A stretch of 64,000 nucleotides of DNA from Thauera sp. (GTDB lineage Bacteria > Pseudomonadota > Gammaproteobacteria > Burkholderiales > Rhodocyclaceae). The DNA lies in NCBI GenBank assembly GCA_024235615.1, contig JACKMB010000002.1, positions 534,321-598,320 on the forward strand, read 5' to 3'. The notes under the pieces were generated by a model that worked only from the letters and a program-made list of their open reading frames with translations, was not told the origin of the DNA and ran no database searches. The translations under genes were made by a program, and so were the position numbers. Shown here piece after piece: positions 41,692 to 51,900 of this stretch (position 1 is its first letter; every line of letters starts with the position of its first letter).

Positions 41692-44340
41692 ATGGATCCC
41701 GCGATGATCGACCCAGGACTGCCGGCCGACGAGCCCGAGCGCCTCGCCGAACTGCGTGCGCTGGCGATACTCGACACGCCCCGCGAGGACGCCTTCGACA
41801 ACCTGATGCAACTGGCCGCGTCGATCTTCGGCGTGCCGATCGCGCTCGTCTCGCTCGTGGACGAGGCGCGCCAGTGGTTCAAATCGGCGCACGGGCTGTG
41901 CGTTTCGCAAACCCCGCGCGACATCTCCTTCTGCACCCATGTGGTGTTCTCCGGCGAGGCCCTGGTGGTGGAGGACGCCGCGTGCGACCCGCGCTTCGCC
42001 GACAACCCGCTCGTCACCGGCGCGCCGCACGTGCGCTTCTACGCCGGCGAGCCGCTGCGCTCCGACCAGGGCTTCGTGCTCGGCACCCTGTGCCTCATCG
42101 ACACCGCGCCGCGCCGCTTCGAGGACGCCGAGCTCGCACGCCTGCGGCTGCTCGCGCGTCAGGCCGAGCAGCTCATCCGCCTGCACCGCAAGCGCCAGCG
42201 CCTGGCCGACGAGGCGCGCCGCAGCGCGCGCATCGCGGCACGCTACCAGGCCATCACCGAGGGCGCGGCCGCGGGCATCCTGCGCATCGACGGGCGCGGA
42301 CGCATCATCGAGGTGAACCGCTTCGCCTGCGCACTGCTCGGCTACGACGAGGGTGAACTGCGCGGGCAGAACGTGCGCGTGCTGATGCCCGAGCCGTTCC
42401 GTTCGGCGCACGACGGCTACCTGGAGGCCTATCAGCGCACCGGGCTGGCGCGGGTGATCGGCAAGGGCACCGAGGTCGATGCGCTGCACCGCGACGGCAG
42501 CCGCATCCCGGTGCAGCTCACCGTCAGCGAGGTGGGCCAGGGCGCGCAAGCCGACGACTTCGACGGCCGCCACTTCATCGGCATGATGTCCGACCTGCGC
42601 GACGTGCATCAGGTGCGCGAGCGCGAACGCCAGGAGCGTGCGCTGCTCGAGGTGCTGCACCGCGGCCTCACCGACTACCACGCCTTGATCTCGGGCAACA
42701 CCCTGTGGGCCTTTCTCAAGGACGCGCTGTGCGCGCTCACCGGCAGCGCCTACGGGCTGATCGGCGAGGTGGAGCACGCCGAAGGCGGCCCCGCGCTCAA
42801 GATCCACGCCATCACCGACCTGTCGTGGAACGACGAGACCCGTGGGCTGATGCGCAAGCTGGTCAGCGGCGACATGCGCCTGAGCAACCCGGCCAGCATG
42901 CTCGGGCGCGTCTTCGCCGGTGGCGAGGTGGTGCGCTCCAACACCATGCAGTCCGACCCGCGCGGCGGCGCGATGCCGCCCGGCCACCCGCCGCTGTGGC
43001 GCTATCTCGGCGTGCCGATCACGCACCGCGGCGAGGTCATCGGCATGTTCGCGATCGCCAACGCGCCGCAGGACTATCCGCCCGAGCTGGTCGACTGGCT
43101 CAAGCCCTTCACCTCGACCTGTGCGCTGCTGATCAACCTCTACCGCCTGTTCAAGGAGCAGCAACGCTTCACCGAGCAGTTGCAGCAGGCGCGTGACCAG
43201 GCGGAGAAGGCCAGCCAGGCCAAGACCGAGTTCCTGTCGTCGATGAGCCATGAGCTGCGTACGCCGCTCAACGCCATCCTCGGCTTCGCCCAGCTGCTGC
43301 AGAACGGACGCCAGCCGCTGCCCGAGCGCCAGCTCCGCCAGGTCGAGCAGATCGCGCGCAGCGGCCGCCACCTGCTGCAGCTGATCAACGAGGTGCTCGA
43401 TCTCGCCCGCATCGAGTCGGGCAACCTGCAGGTCTCGCTCGAGCCCGTGTGCGCGCACGACGTGATCCACGACGCCACCCAGATCGTGCTGCCGCTTGCC
43501 GAGCACCAGGGCATCGCGCTGGCGCTGCCGCCGGCGCAGGCCTGCGCGCTGCGCTTCGAGGGCGACTACACCCGGGTCAAGCAGATCCTGATCAACCTGC
43601 TCGGCAACGCCGTGAAGTACAACCGCCCCGGCGGATCGGTCGAGGTGCGCTGCGAGGCGGCCGGCGGGCGCTGCAGGATCACGGTCGCCGATACCGGCAT
43701 CGGCATCCCGGCGAGCCGGCTGGGCGAGCTCTTCCAGCCCTTCAACCGCCTCGGTGCCGAGGCGGGCAGCGTCGAGGGCACCGGCGTCGGGCTCGCGCTC
43801 ACGCGCAAGCTGGTGGACCTGATGCACGGCGAGCTCGGCGTGCGCAGCCGCGAGGGGGAGGGCAGCGAGTTCTGGTTCGAGCTGCCCTTGTGCGAGCACG
43901 CGCCCGCGCAGCGTGGCGAGGCGCGTGCGGCGGTCGTGCCGCAAGCCCTGAGCCGGCGCTACCGGGTGCTCCACGTCGAGGACAACCCGGCCAACCGCCA
44001 GCTCATGCAGGACGTCTTCGAGGACCTCGGCCAGGCCGAGCTGTACAGCGTCGATTCGGCCGCGGCCGGCATCGAGGCAGCCTGCTCCGACCCGCCCGAC
44101 CTCATCCTGATGGACATCGACCTGCCCGGCATGAACGGGCTCGAGGCGCAGGCCCTGCTGGCGCGCAACCCGCTGACCGCGCACGTCCCGGTGCTGGCGA
44201 TCTCCGCCGCAGCCTCGCCGCAGCTCGTGCGCAAGGCGCGCGCGGCGGGCTTCATCGACTACGTGACCAAACCCTTCGACATCCCGAGCTTCGTCGCCCG
44301 TGTCGGGCAGATCCTCGAACACAGGAGCAGCGATGACTGA
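41692..44340 (+). CDS. Hybrid sensor histidine kinase, GAF-PAS-GAF-HisKA-HATPase-REC
   Basis: 882 residues. A GAF domain (AILDTPREDAFDNLMQLAAS, FCTHVVFSGEALVVEDA) is followed by PAS (YQAITEGAAAGILRIDGRGR), a second GAF-like domain (residues about 310-470, LISGNTLWAFLKDAL, WRYLGVPITHRGEVIGMFAI) and HisKA (FLSSMSHELRTPLNAILGFA). HATPase (NLLGNAVKYN, DTGIGIP, GTGVGLALTRKLVDLM) and a C-terminal receiver (VLHVEDNPANRQLMQ, LILMDIDLPGMNG, YVTKPFDI) complete it. It is soluble and looks like a redox or small-ligand sensor. Its stop overlaps the start of the REC-EAL gene by 8 bases, so the two probably form one signalling pair. It is divergent from the PcrS-like kinase. Confidence 0.92.
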   Translation: MDPAMIDPGLPADEPERLAELRALAILDTPREDAFDNLMQLAASIFGVPIALVSLVDEARQWFKSAHGLCVSQTPRDISFCTHVVFSGEALVVEDAACDPRFADNPLVTGAPHVRFYAGEPLRSDQGFVLGTLCLIDTAPRRFEDAELARLRLLARQAEQLIRLHRKRQRLADEARRSARIAARYQAITEGAAAGILRIDGRGRIIEVNRFACALLGYDEGELRGQNVRVLMPEPFRSAHDGYLEAYQRTGLARVIGKGTEVDALHRDGSRIPVQLTVSEVGQGAQADDFDGRHFIGMMSDLRDVHQVRERERQERALLEVLHRGLTDYHALISGNTLWAFLKDALCALTGSAYGLIGEVEHAEGGPALKIHAITDLSWNDETRGLMRKLVSGDMRLSNPASMLGRVFAGGEVVRSNTMQSDPRGGAMPPGHPPLWRYLGVPITHRGEVIGMFAIANAPQDYPPELVDWLKPFTSTCALLINLYRLFKEQQRFTEQLQQARDQAEKASQAKTEFLSSMSHELRTPLNAILGFAQLLQNGRQPLPERQLRQVEQIARSGRHLLQLINEVLDLARIESGNLQVSLEPVCAHDVIHDATQIVLPLAEHQGIALALPPAQACALRFEGDYTRVKQILINLLGNAVKYNRPGGSVEVRCEAAGGRCRITVADTGIGIPASRLGELFQPFNRLGAEAGSVEGTGVGLALTRKLVDLMHGELGVRSREGEGSEFWFELPLCEHAPAQRGEARAAVVPQALSRRYRVLHVEDNPANRQLMQDVFEDLGQAELYSVDSAAAGIEAACSDPPDLILMDIDLPGMNGLEAQALLARNPLTAHVPVLAISAAASPQLVRKARAAGFIDYVTKPFDIPSFVARVGQILEHRSSDD

Positions 44341-46099
44341 TCGCGTCCCCATGCATGCCGACGCCGACATCCTGATCGTCGACGACAACGCGGCCAACGT
44401 CGAGCTGCTGCTCGCCCTGCTCGAGGACGAAGGCTACCTTCGCCTCGACGGCATCACCGACCCGCGCAAGGTGGCCGCGCGCGTGGCGGAACGCGCGCCC
44501 GACCTCATCCTGCTCGACGTGCGCATGCCGCACCTGAGCGGCTTCGATCTCATGGAGCAGCTGTCGGCGGGGGCCGTGGAGGCGCCGGCCGTCATCATCC
44601 TCACCGCGCAGATCGACGACGCCACCCGCTACCGCGCGCTCGAGCTCGGCGCACGAGATTTCCTCACCAAGCCCTTCGACCAGGTCGAGGTGCTGCAGCG
44701 CATCCGCAACACCCTGCACATGCAGCGGCTGATGAAGGAGCGTGCCGAGCGCGCGGACCTGCTCGAGGTGCTGGTCGCCGAGCGCACCCGGGAGCTCGTC
44801 GAACGTGCCCGCAGCGATCCGCTCACCGGCCTGCCCAACCGGGTGGCCCTGCTCGACGAGCTGGCGGCGCGCGTGGCGGCGCGGCGCGACACCGCGGTGC
44901 TCTTCCTGGCGATCGAGGGCATGGACGAGATCGCGCGCCTGCACGGCTTCGGCGTCGCCGACCAGCTCGCGCGCGCGGCGGCGCGGCGGCTGCGCGAGTG
45001 CGTCCCGGAGGGCTTCCTCGCGGTGTGGAACAGCGCGCAGGCGATCCTGCTGTGCGACTGCGCGCCGGCCGAGGCCGCGGCGGGCCGGCTCGCCGAGCGC
45101 CTGCTCGGCGGCTTCCGCCAGCCCGTCGAGGTCGAGCACATGCAGCTCCACCTCGGCCTGCGCATCGGCATCGCCGCGGATGCGCACGAGCGCAGCCCGG
45201 AGCAGCTCGTGCGCATGGCTTCGCTCGCGCTGCCTGCTGGCGAAGGGCAGTGGCAGTACTACGAGGCCGAGCTCGAGACGCGCCTGCAGCGCCACACCGG
45301 CATCCGCGAGGCCTTGCGCGGCGCGGTCGAGCGTGACGAGTTCGCGCTGGTGTATCAGCCCAAGGTGGCGCTGTGCAGCGGCGACATCGTTGGCGTCGAG
45401 GCCTTGCTGCGCTGGGACGGCAGCACCTACGGCCGTGTGTCGCCCGCCGAGTTCGTCCCCATCGCCGAGGCCAGCGGCGAGATCCTCGCGATCGGCGGCT
45501 GGGTCGTGCGCGCTGCGCTCGCCGCGCTGCGGCGCTGGCGGGCGGAGGGGCGCGTCGCCGACGTCTTCAGCGTGGCGATCAACGTATCCACCCAACAGCT
45601 CATGCAGCCCGACTTCGCCGAGCGTCTCGTCGCCGAAGTCGAGGCCAGCGGCGTCCCGCCCGCAGTGCTCGAGCTCGAGGTCACCGAGTCCGGCCTGATG
45701 CAGGACATGGCGCTCGCCGCCCGCCACCTCGATCGCCTCGCGGGCGCGGGTTTCCGCATCGCGATCGACGACTTCGGCACCGGGCATTCCTCGCTCGCCT
45801 ACCTCAAGGCCTTGCCGGTGTCGGTGCTGAAGATCGACCGCGCCTTCATCCGCGAACTCCACGCCAGCCCCGCCGACCAGCGCCTCACCGGCACCGTCAT
45901 CGACATGGCGCGTCATTTCGAGTTCATCACGGTGGCCGAGGGCGTGGAGCAGGAGGCCCAGCTCGAACGCCTCATGGACATGGGCTGCGACCTCGTCCAG
46001 GGCTTCATGTTCGCCCCGCCCCTGAAGGAAGATGCGCTGTTCCGGCTGATGCAGACAGGCTTCGCGCACCTGCCGGTGTTCGGCGGCGCGGTGGCGTAG
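44333..46099 (+). CDS. Response regulator with degenerate GGDEF and intact EAL domain (c-di-GMP phosphodiesterase)
   Basis: 588 residues. The receiver (ILIVDDNAANVELLL, LILLDVRMPHLSGFD, FLTKPFDQ) is followed by a GGDEF-like domain that keeps DPLTGLPNR but has WNSAQAIL where GGDEF should be, so it cannot be a cyclase. The EAL domain is complete: VEALLRWDG, NVSTQQLM, ELEVTESGLM, IAIDDFGTGHSSLAYLK, LKIDRAFI, VAEGVEQ and QGFMF. It should hydrolyse c-di-GMP under control of its receiver, most likely phosphorylated by the hybrid kinase upstream. AGGAG precedes the ATG, which lies within the kinase gene's end. Confidence 0.93.
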   Translation: MTDRVPMHADADILIVDDNAANVELLLALLEDEGYLRLDGITDPRKVAARVAERAPDLILLDVRMPHLSGFDLMEQLSAGAVEAPAVIILTAQIDDATRYRALELGARDFLTKPFDQVEVLQRIRNTLHMQRLMKERAERADLLEVLVAERTRELVERARSDPLTGLPNRVALLDELAARVAARRDTAVLFLAIEGMDEIARLHGFGVADQLARAAARRLRECVPEGFLAVWNSAQAILLCDCAPAEAAAGRLAERLLGGFRQPVEVEHMQLHLGLRIGIAADAHERSPEQLVRMASLALPAGEGQWQYYEAELETRLQRHTGIREALRGAVERDEFALVYQPKVALCSGDIVGVEALLRWDGSTYGRVSPAEFVPIAEASGEILAIGGWVVRAALAALRRWRAEGRVADVFSVAINVSTQQLMQPDFAERLVAEVEASGVPPAVLELEVTESGLMQDMALAARHLDRLAGAGFRIAIDDFGTGHSSLAYLKALPVSVLKIDRAFIRELHASPADQRLTGTVIDMARHFEFITVAEGVEQEAQLERLMDMGCDLVQGFMFAPPLKEDALFRLMQTGFAHLPVFGGAVA

Positions 46100-46124
46100 A
46101 GGCGTGCGCTCGCCTGACCGCCGC

Positions 46125-46572
46125 CTTCGCGCCTGCCGGCGCTCCTACATGAACCGCCACGCGTCCCGGCCCCCTGTAGGAGCTGCGGCAGCTGCGAACC
46201 TGGCGGTCCGGAAAATGACGCGCAAGCGGCACTCCACCGCCGCCTTCGCGCCTGCCGGCGCTCCTACATGAACCGCCGCGCGTCCCGGCCCGCCTGTAGG
46301 AGCTGCGGCAGCTGCGCACCTGGCGGTCCGGCAAATGACGCGCAAGCGGCACTCCATCGCCGCCTTCGCGCCTGCCGGCGCTCCTACATGAACCGCCGCG
46401 CGTCCCGGCCCGCCTGTAGGAACTGCGGCAGCTGCGCACCCGGCGGTCCGGCAAATGGCGCGCACAGCACTCCACCGCCGTCCTCGCGCCTGCATCGAGC
46501 CGGGTTGCGGTGGCGTGCGTGTGGCCGTGGTGGGTTTCATGTAGGAGCGCCGGCAGGCGCGAATGAAACGGT
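46125..46572. repeat. Tandem REP-pair array, about 120-base period
   Basis: Inverted hairpins read CTCCTACATGAACCGCC at 46142, 46261 and 46381, so the period is 119-120 bases. Each is paired with a TGTAGGAGCTGCGGCAGCTG type partner whose stem is less perfect than in other arrays. A final plus-orientation copy ends near 46565. The array follows the EAL gene stop and precedes the small lipoprotein gene, both of which point into it. Confidence 0.9.
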
Positions 46573-46605
46573 TCGGGATGCGACCTGCGTGCACGACGTC
46601 GCCGC

Positions 46606-46827
46606 TCATTCTTCCGCTTGCTCCTCCTCGTCTTCCCCCACCACCGCTTCCACACCCGCGGCGGCGACATCCACCGTGGTCTCGACCACGGTCGCGGTGA
46701 CGCTGACGGCGGTGGCGGCGACCGTGACCACGGCGCCGGCCACGGCGGTGACGGCGCAGCCGCCGAGGCACAAGGCCGCAAGCAGGCAGAGTGCCAGCGA
46801 GCGCGCCGCGGATCCCGTCTTCTTCAT
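46606..46827 (-). CDS. Small lipoprotein coupled to recD
   Basis: 73 residues: lipoprotein signal (RSLALCLLAALCLGGC, Cys near 24), then a Val/Thr/Ala-rich segment (VVTVAATAVSVTATVVETTV) and an acidic tail (EDEEEQAEE). Low-complexity, no known family. Its ATG overlaps the recD stop as ATGA, so it is translated with recCBD although its predicted place is the envelope. It could be a fortuitous passenger at the end of the operon. Confidence 0.6.
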   Translation of the reverse strand: MKKTGSAARSLALCLLAALCLGGCAVTAVAGAVVTVAATAVSVTATVVETTVDVAAAGVEAVVGEDEEEQAEE

Positions 46828-48962
46828 CCCGTCGTTCCTTGGAAGCCCAGCAACCCGCTCTCGCGCCGGGTCGCCTGCAACACGCCATTCTCCAGCAAGC
46901 CCTCGCGTTCGGCCACCAGGCTGAAGGCCTTGCGTGCGCGCGTGATCGCGGTGTAGATCAGCTCGCGCGTGAGCACGTTGCCACTCTGCGCGGCCAGCAC
47001 CAGCGCCGTGTGCTCGAACTCCGAGCCCTGGCTCTTGTGCACCGTCATCGCGAACGCCGTCTCGACGTGGGCGAGGCGGCTCACCGCGACCGAGCGCAAG
47101 GCCTCGCCGTCGAGGAAATGCACGCGCAGGCCGCCACCCTCGGCCGCCGGCAGGGTGATGCCGATGTCGCCGTTGAAGACGCCGAGCGCGGGGTCGTTGC
47201 GGGTGACCATGACCGGGCGCCCCGGATACCAGCTGCCGCGCGGCGACAGCAGGCGCGCGCGTGCGAGCGCGTGCTCGATCGCGCGGTTGAGCCCGGCCAC
47301 GCCCCAGTCGCCCTCGCGCACCGCGCACAGCACGCGGAAGCGGTCGAAGGCCTTCAGGATGTCCGCCGCCCACGCCGCGTGCGCCGCGCCGTCCTTGCCC
47401 GCGGGACCGCGCGCGAGCCGCTCCAGATAGTCGCGGTAACAGGCGGACGCGCCCTCGCGGCCGTCGAGCGCGAGCGCGATCACCGCCGCCACCGGCCCGC
47501 CCTCGACTCCGTGCAGCGCACCGCTGGCGTCCTCGCGCAGCAGGCGCGCGGGCAGGGCCGGGTCGCGCGCCGCGTTCACCGCGAGCGCGAGCGCGCCGAT
47601 CGGGCCCTCGAAGCGCCGGCTTACGCGCAGCATAACGGTGTGCTGGGCGAGCGCGGGCGCCGTGCCTGCAGCCGCCAGGTAGCGCGCGGGCAGGGCCTCG
47701 CCGGTGGTGGCGAGCAGGTAGCGCGCGGTCTCGGCGTCGTAGCGTCCCGCCTCGGCGTCGCGGCAGAGGTCGCCGAGCACCGCGCCGGCCTCGACCGAGG
47801 CGAGCTGGTCCTTGTCGCCGAGCAGCACCAGGCGCGCGCCGGGCGGCAACGCTTCGAGCAGCGCGGCCATCATCTCCAGGTGCACCATCGAGGCCTCGTC
47901 GACGATCACCACGTCGACATCGAGCGGGTTGCCGGCGTGGTGGCGGAAGCGCCGGGTGTCGGGGCGGGCGCCGAGCAGCGCATGCAGGGTGCGCGCCGCG
48001 CCGATGCGGCGGGTCAGCGCGGCGAGGTCGAGGTGTGCGCCCAGGCTGTGCTGCAGGGCCTGCAGCGAGCCGTCGATGGCCTGGCGCAGGCGCGCGGCGG
48101 CCTTGCCGGTGGGCGCGGCGAGCGCGATGCGCAGGCGCTCGGGCGCCGGGTGGGTGGCGAGCAGCAGGGCGAGCAGGCGCGCGGCGGTGTAGGTCTTGCC
48201 GGTGCCGGGGCCGCCGGTGAGGATGCTCAGCCGCCCGCGCAGCGCGATCGCGCAGGCGAGCTTCTGCCAGTCGATGGCGTCCTTACGCGCCGCAGCATCG
48301 GCTGGGGTCGGAAAGAGGCGGTCCAGCCAGGTGCGCGCGCGCGTCTCGTCGACCGCCTCGGGGCGCGCGCAACGCTCAACTACCGCGGCGGCGACGCTGC
48401 GCTCGTATTGCCAGTAGCGGCGCAGATAGAGCCGGGGCGCGTCGTCGGGCCCGTCGATCAGCAGCGGCTGGCCGAGCTCGGGGTCGCGGCCGACGCGGCG
48501 CACCACCGGGCTCTGCTGCAGCACGGCGAGCCAGGCTGCAGGATTGGCGGGAAGGCTGGCCCATAGTGCGGCGATCGCCGGCTGGGCCTCCACCGGCCAG
48601 GCCAGCAGGTCCTGTTCGGCCGTGGCGAGCGGGGCGAGCGGCAGGCAGCTGTGGCCGCGGCCCTCCATGCGCGCGAGCACGGCGGCGGCCACCAGCAGCG
48701 CCGGCGGCGCGTCCGGGTCGAGGCTGGCGACGAAGCGGGCGAAGGCGCTGTCGAGCTGGCGCAGCAGGCCGGCGTCGGTCCACGCGTCGAGGGTGGCGAG
48801 CAGGGTTGCGGTCGCTGCAGCGGTCGGCGTCCGGGGCGATTGCCCGGCACGGCTGCTGGTCAGCCCCATGCCGGGTGCCATCGACGCATGCGACGGTGCG
48901 GTGGTGGACGACGCGAGCGGGGATGCGCCGGCAGTCGCGGGGGAGGCGTGGATGGGGCTCAT
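46824..48962 (-). CDS. recD: Exodeoxyribonuclease V alpha subunit RecD
   Basis: 712 residues, longer than the 608 of E. coli because of a low-complexity N-terminal extension (about 60 residues rich in Ala/Ser/Thr). It is a superfamily 1B 5'-3' helicase: Walker A LTGGPGTGKTYTAARL, then LAAPTGKAAARL, VVIVDEASMVHLEMM (Walker B), LLGDKDQLASVEAG and the C-terminal AFAMTVHKSQGSEFEHTALV with AITRARKAF. It works in the RecBCD complex for double-strand-break repair and foreign DNA degradation. The start overlaps the recB stop (ATGA). Confidence 0.95.
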   Translation of the reverse strand: MSPIHASPATAGASPLASSTTAPSHASMAPGMGLTSSRAGQSPRTPTAAATATLLATLDAWTDAGLLRQLDSAFARFVASLDPDAPPALLVAAAVLARMEGRGHSCLPLAPLATAEQDLLAWPVEAQPAIAALWASLPANPAAWLAVLQQSPVVRRVGRDPELGQPLLIDGPDDAPRLYLRRYWQYERSVAAAVVERCARPEAVDETRARTWLDRLFPTPADAAARKDAIDWQKLACAIALRGRLSILTGGPGTGKTYTAARLLALLLATHPAPERLRIALAAPTGKAAARLRQAIDGSLQALQHSLGAHLDLAALTRRIGAARTLHALLGARPDTRRFRHHAGNPLDVDVVIVDEASMVHLEMMAALLEALPPGARLVLLGDKDQLASVEAGAVLGDLCRDAEAGRYDAETARYLLATTGEALPARYLAAAGTAPALAQHTVMLRVSRRFEGPIGALALAVNAARDPALPARLLREDASGALHGVEGGPVAAVIALALDGREGASACYRDYLERLARGPAGKDGAAHAAWAADILKAFDRFRVLCAVREGDWGVAGLNRAIEHALARARLLSPRGSWYPGRPVMVTRNDPALGVFNGDIGITLPAAEGGGLRVHFLDGEALRSVAVSRLAHVETAFAMTVHKSQGSEFEHTALVLAAQSGNVLTRELIYTAITRARKAFSLVAEREGLLENGVLQATRRESGLLGFQGTTG

Positions 48963-51900
48963 GCCAGGGAGGCCTCGTCGGCGAGCAGGTGGTCCAGGGT
49001 GTCGAGCAGCGCGAGCAGCGCCGGCGTTGCGGGGATGGCGTACTCGCCGCGCGCCGGCCCGTCGATGCCGCGCAGGAAGAAATACAGCGCGCCGCCGAGC
49101 TGGCGCGCGGGCTCGTAGGCCCCGCCCAGGCGTGCGCGCAGCAGGCGATGCAGCGCGAGCAGGTAGATCGCCGCCTGCACGTCGTAGCGGTGATGCGCCA
49201 TCGCCGCCTCGAGCGCGGCATGGTCGTAGGCGGCACCGTCCTCGCCCAGGCTGTTCGACTTGTAGTCCAGCACCCAGTAGCGCCCCTCGTGCTCGAAGAC
49301 CAGGTCGGCGAAGCCCATCAGCATGCCGTGCAGCTCGCGCTGCGGCAGCGCGGGGCGGGGCTGGCCGTGCAGCAGCCCGCGCTGGCACAGCGCGTCCACC
49401 GCCTGCGCCTGCAGGTGCGCGGACGGCAGCCAGAACTCCATCTCGGTGATCAGCACGCGCAGGTCCTGCAGCGCCGCGCCCAGGCTGGGCAGGCGGGCGG
49501 CGAGCAGGGCGCGCATCCACTCCACCAGCTCGTGGGCGCGCTCGCCATGGCCGGCACGCTCGCAGCGCCGGCGCAGCGCGGCTTCCAGGCCCGGGTTGTC
49601 GGCGAGCGCGAAGCCCTCCGCCGCCAGCCACTCGAGCAGGTCGTGGAGGAAGTCGCCGGCGAAGGCGCCGCGCGGGAAGCGGTGCCAGGGCGGCGGGGCG
49701 CCGTCGCGGCGGGCGAGCATGGCGCCGGACATCGCCAGCGTGCCTGCGGGGGCTGCTGCGGCGTCCGCATCGGCAGGTCCGGCGAGCGCCTCGTCGGCGG
49801 CCGGGCGGCGGACGTGGGCGGGCCGGATGGGATCGGCCTCGAGCGCTTCGGGGCCGTCCTCGTTGACGCCGCCCGGCGGCACGAGGATCGGCGTGGGGTC
49901 AAGGTCGCGCACCAGTGCGGAGAAGCTGCCGAGCGACCAGCGGCGCTCGAAGTCGGCGCGGTAGGGCGGACTGTCCTGCAGCGGTGGCAGGGCCTCGCGC
50001 CGGCACAGCAGGGTGTGCGCTTCCTCCGGCGCTGCGGCTTCGAGGGCGATGCGCGTGCGGCCGTCGCTGTCCGCGTCCCCGGCAGTGTCCGTCTCCTCGG
50101 CGGCGGCCGCGGCCAGCGCCTGTAGCGGCGCGAGCCAGGCCGCCTCGTCGAGCGCGGCGCCGCCGGAGAGTAGCTGACCCGGCGCGCTGCGATGGGTCTG
50201 GCAGGCCTTGCCGTTGCCGATCTTTACCGCGGCGAAGCCCATCCACAGCGCGTGGCGGGCGCGCGTGAGCGCGACGTAGAACAGGCGCAGGTCCTCGCGC
50301 AGGCGCTCGGCCTCGGCGCGTTCAAGGTCGGCGTCGCCGTAGTCGAGCTTGAGCTGGCGCCGGCCGTCGGCGTCGGCGAGCTTGAGGTAGCGCGCGGTCC
50401 GGCGCTCCACCGCGCGGAAGCTGGTGGCGAACGGCAGGCAGACCAGCGGGTATTCCAGTCCCTTGCTCTTGTGCACCGTGACCACCTTGACGAGGTCGGC
50501 GTCGCTCTCCAGGCGCACCACCTGCTCCTCGCCGCCGCCGCTGCCGCCGGCCTCGATCGCCATCGCCAGCCAGCGCACCAGCGCGGCCTCGCCCTCGAGC
50601 GTGGCGCTGGCCTGCTGCAGCAGCTCGGCCAGGTGCAGGAAGTTGGTGAGCCGGCGCTCGCCCTCGGGCTCGGCCAGCCAGCGCGCGGGCAGCTCGAGCA
50701 GGTGCAGGCTGCGGCGCAGCATGGTGAGCACGCCGAGCTCGCGCCACGCGGCGTGCAGCGCGCGGAACTGTTCGCTGCGCGCGTCGAAGGCCGCGTCCGA
50801 GCTCGCCAGCCAGGCCAGCTCGGCGATCGACAGCCCCACCGTGCGGGTGGCGAGCGCGGCGCGCACCAGGCGGGCGTCGAGCGGCGAGGCCGCCGCGCGC
50901 AGCCAGTGCAGCAGGTCGCGCGCCTCGTCGCTGGCGAAGACCGAGTCCTTGTCCGACAGATACACCGAGGCCACGCCGCGCCGGCGCAGCGCGCGCCGCA
51001 CCTCGGCGGCCTCGCGCCCGCTGCGCACCAGCACGGCGATGTCGGCCGGGCGCAGGCGCTGGAAGTCCTTGCCGGGCGCCTGGAAGCCGGCGTGCTCGTC
51101 GTTGAGCCAGGCGACGATGCGCTCGGCGCAGCGCGCGGCGAACAGGCGGCGGACCTCGCCCGTGCCGCGCAGCGCCAGGTCGTGGTGGATGAGCAGCGCC
51201 GGCGCCACGCCGCCGTCGGCCCGGAAGACCTCGTCGCGCCCCTTCGCCGCCACCGGCTCGAAGGGCAGGGCGTTGTCCGCCGCGTCGCGAAAGCCGAAGG
51301 CGCCCGCACCGGGGCGCTGCTCGGCCTGCGCGAACCAGGTGTTGACCGCGCTTACCAGCGCCTTCGCCGAGCGGAAGTTGGTGCCCAGCATGTAGTGCCG
51401 GCCGGCGGTGGCGCGGCGGGCCTGCAGGTAGCTGTAGATGTCCGCGCCGCGAAAGCCGTAGATCGACTGCTTGGGGTCGCCGATCAGCAGCAGCGCGCTG
51501 CGCGGGTCGTCGTCCGCGGCGCGGTAGAGCGCGTCGAACAGGCGGTACTGCAGCGGCGAGGTGTCCTGGAACTCGTCGATCAGCGCCACCGGGTACTGGG
51601 CGAGGATGCGCTCGCGCAGGCGCGCGCCCTGCGGGCCGGCGAGGGCGCGGTCGAGGCGCTCGAGCAGGTCGGCGAAGCCGAAGCTGCGCGCCTGGTGCTT
51701 GAGCGCGGCGAGGCGCTCGCCGACCCGGGTGGCGGCGTGCACCCGCAGCGCGCTGCGCGGGTCGCGCAGGGCTCCGAGGGCCTGGATCAGGCGGGCGAAG
51801 GCGGCGAAGTGCTCGGGCAGCGCGGGCGCCGGGGCGTCGGCCTTGCGCGCTTCGCGCAGGCCGTCGGGGGTGAGGCGGTGGCGGGCGCTGTCGCTGAGCT

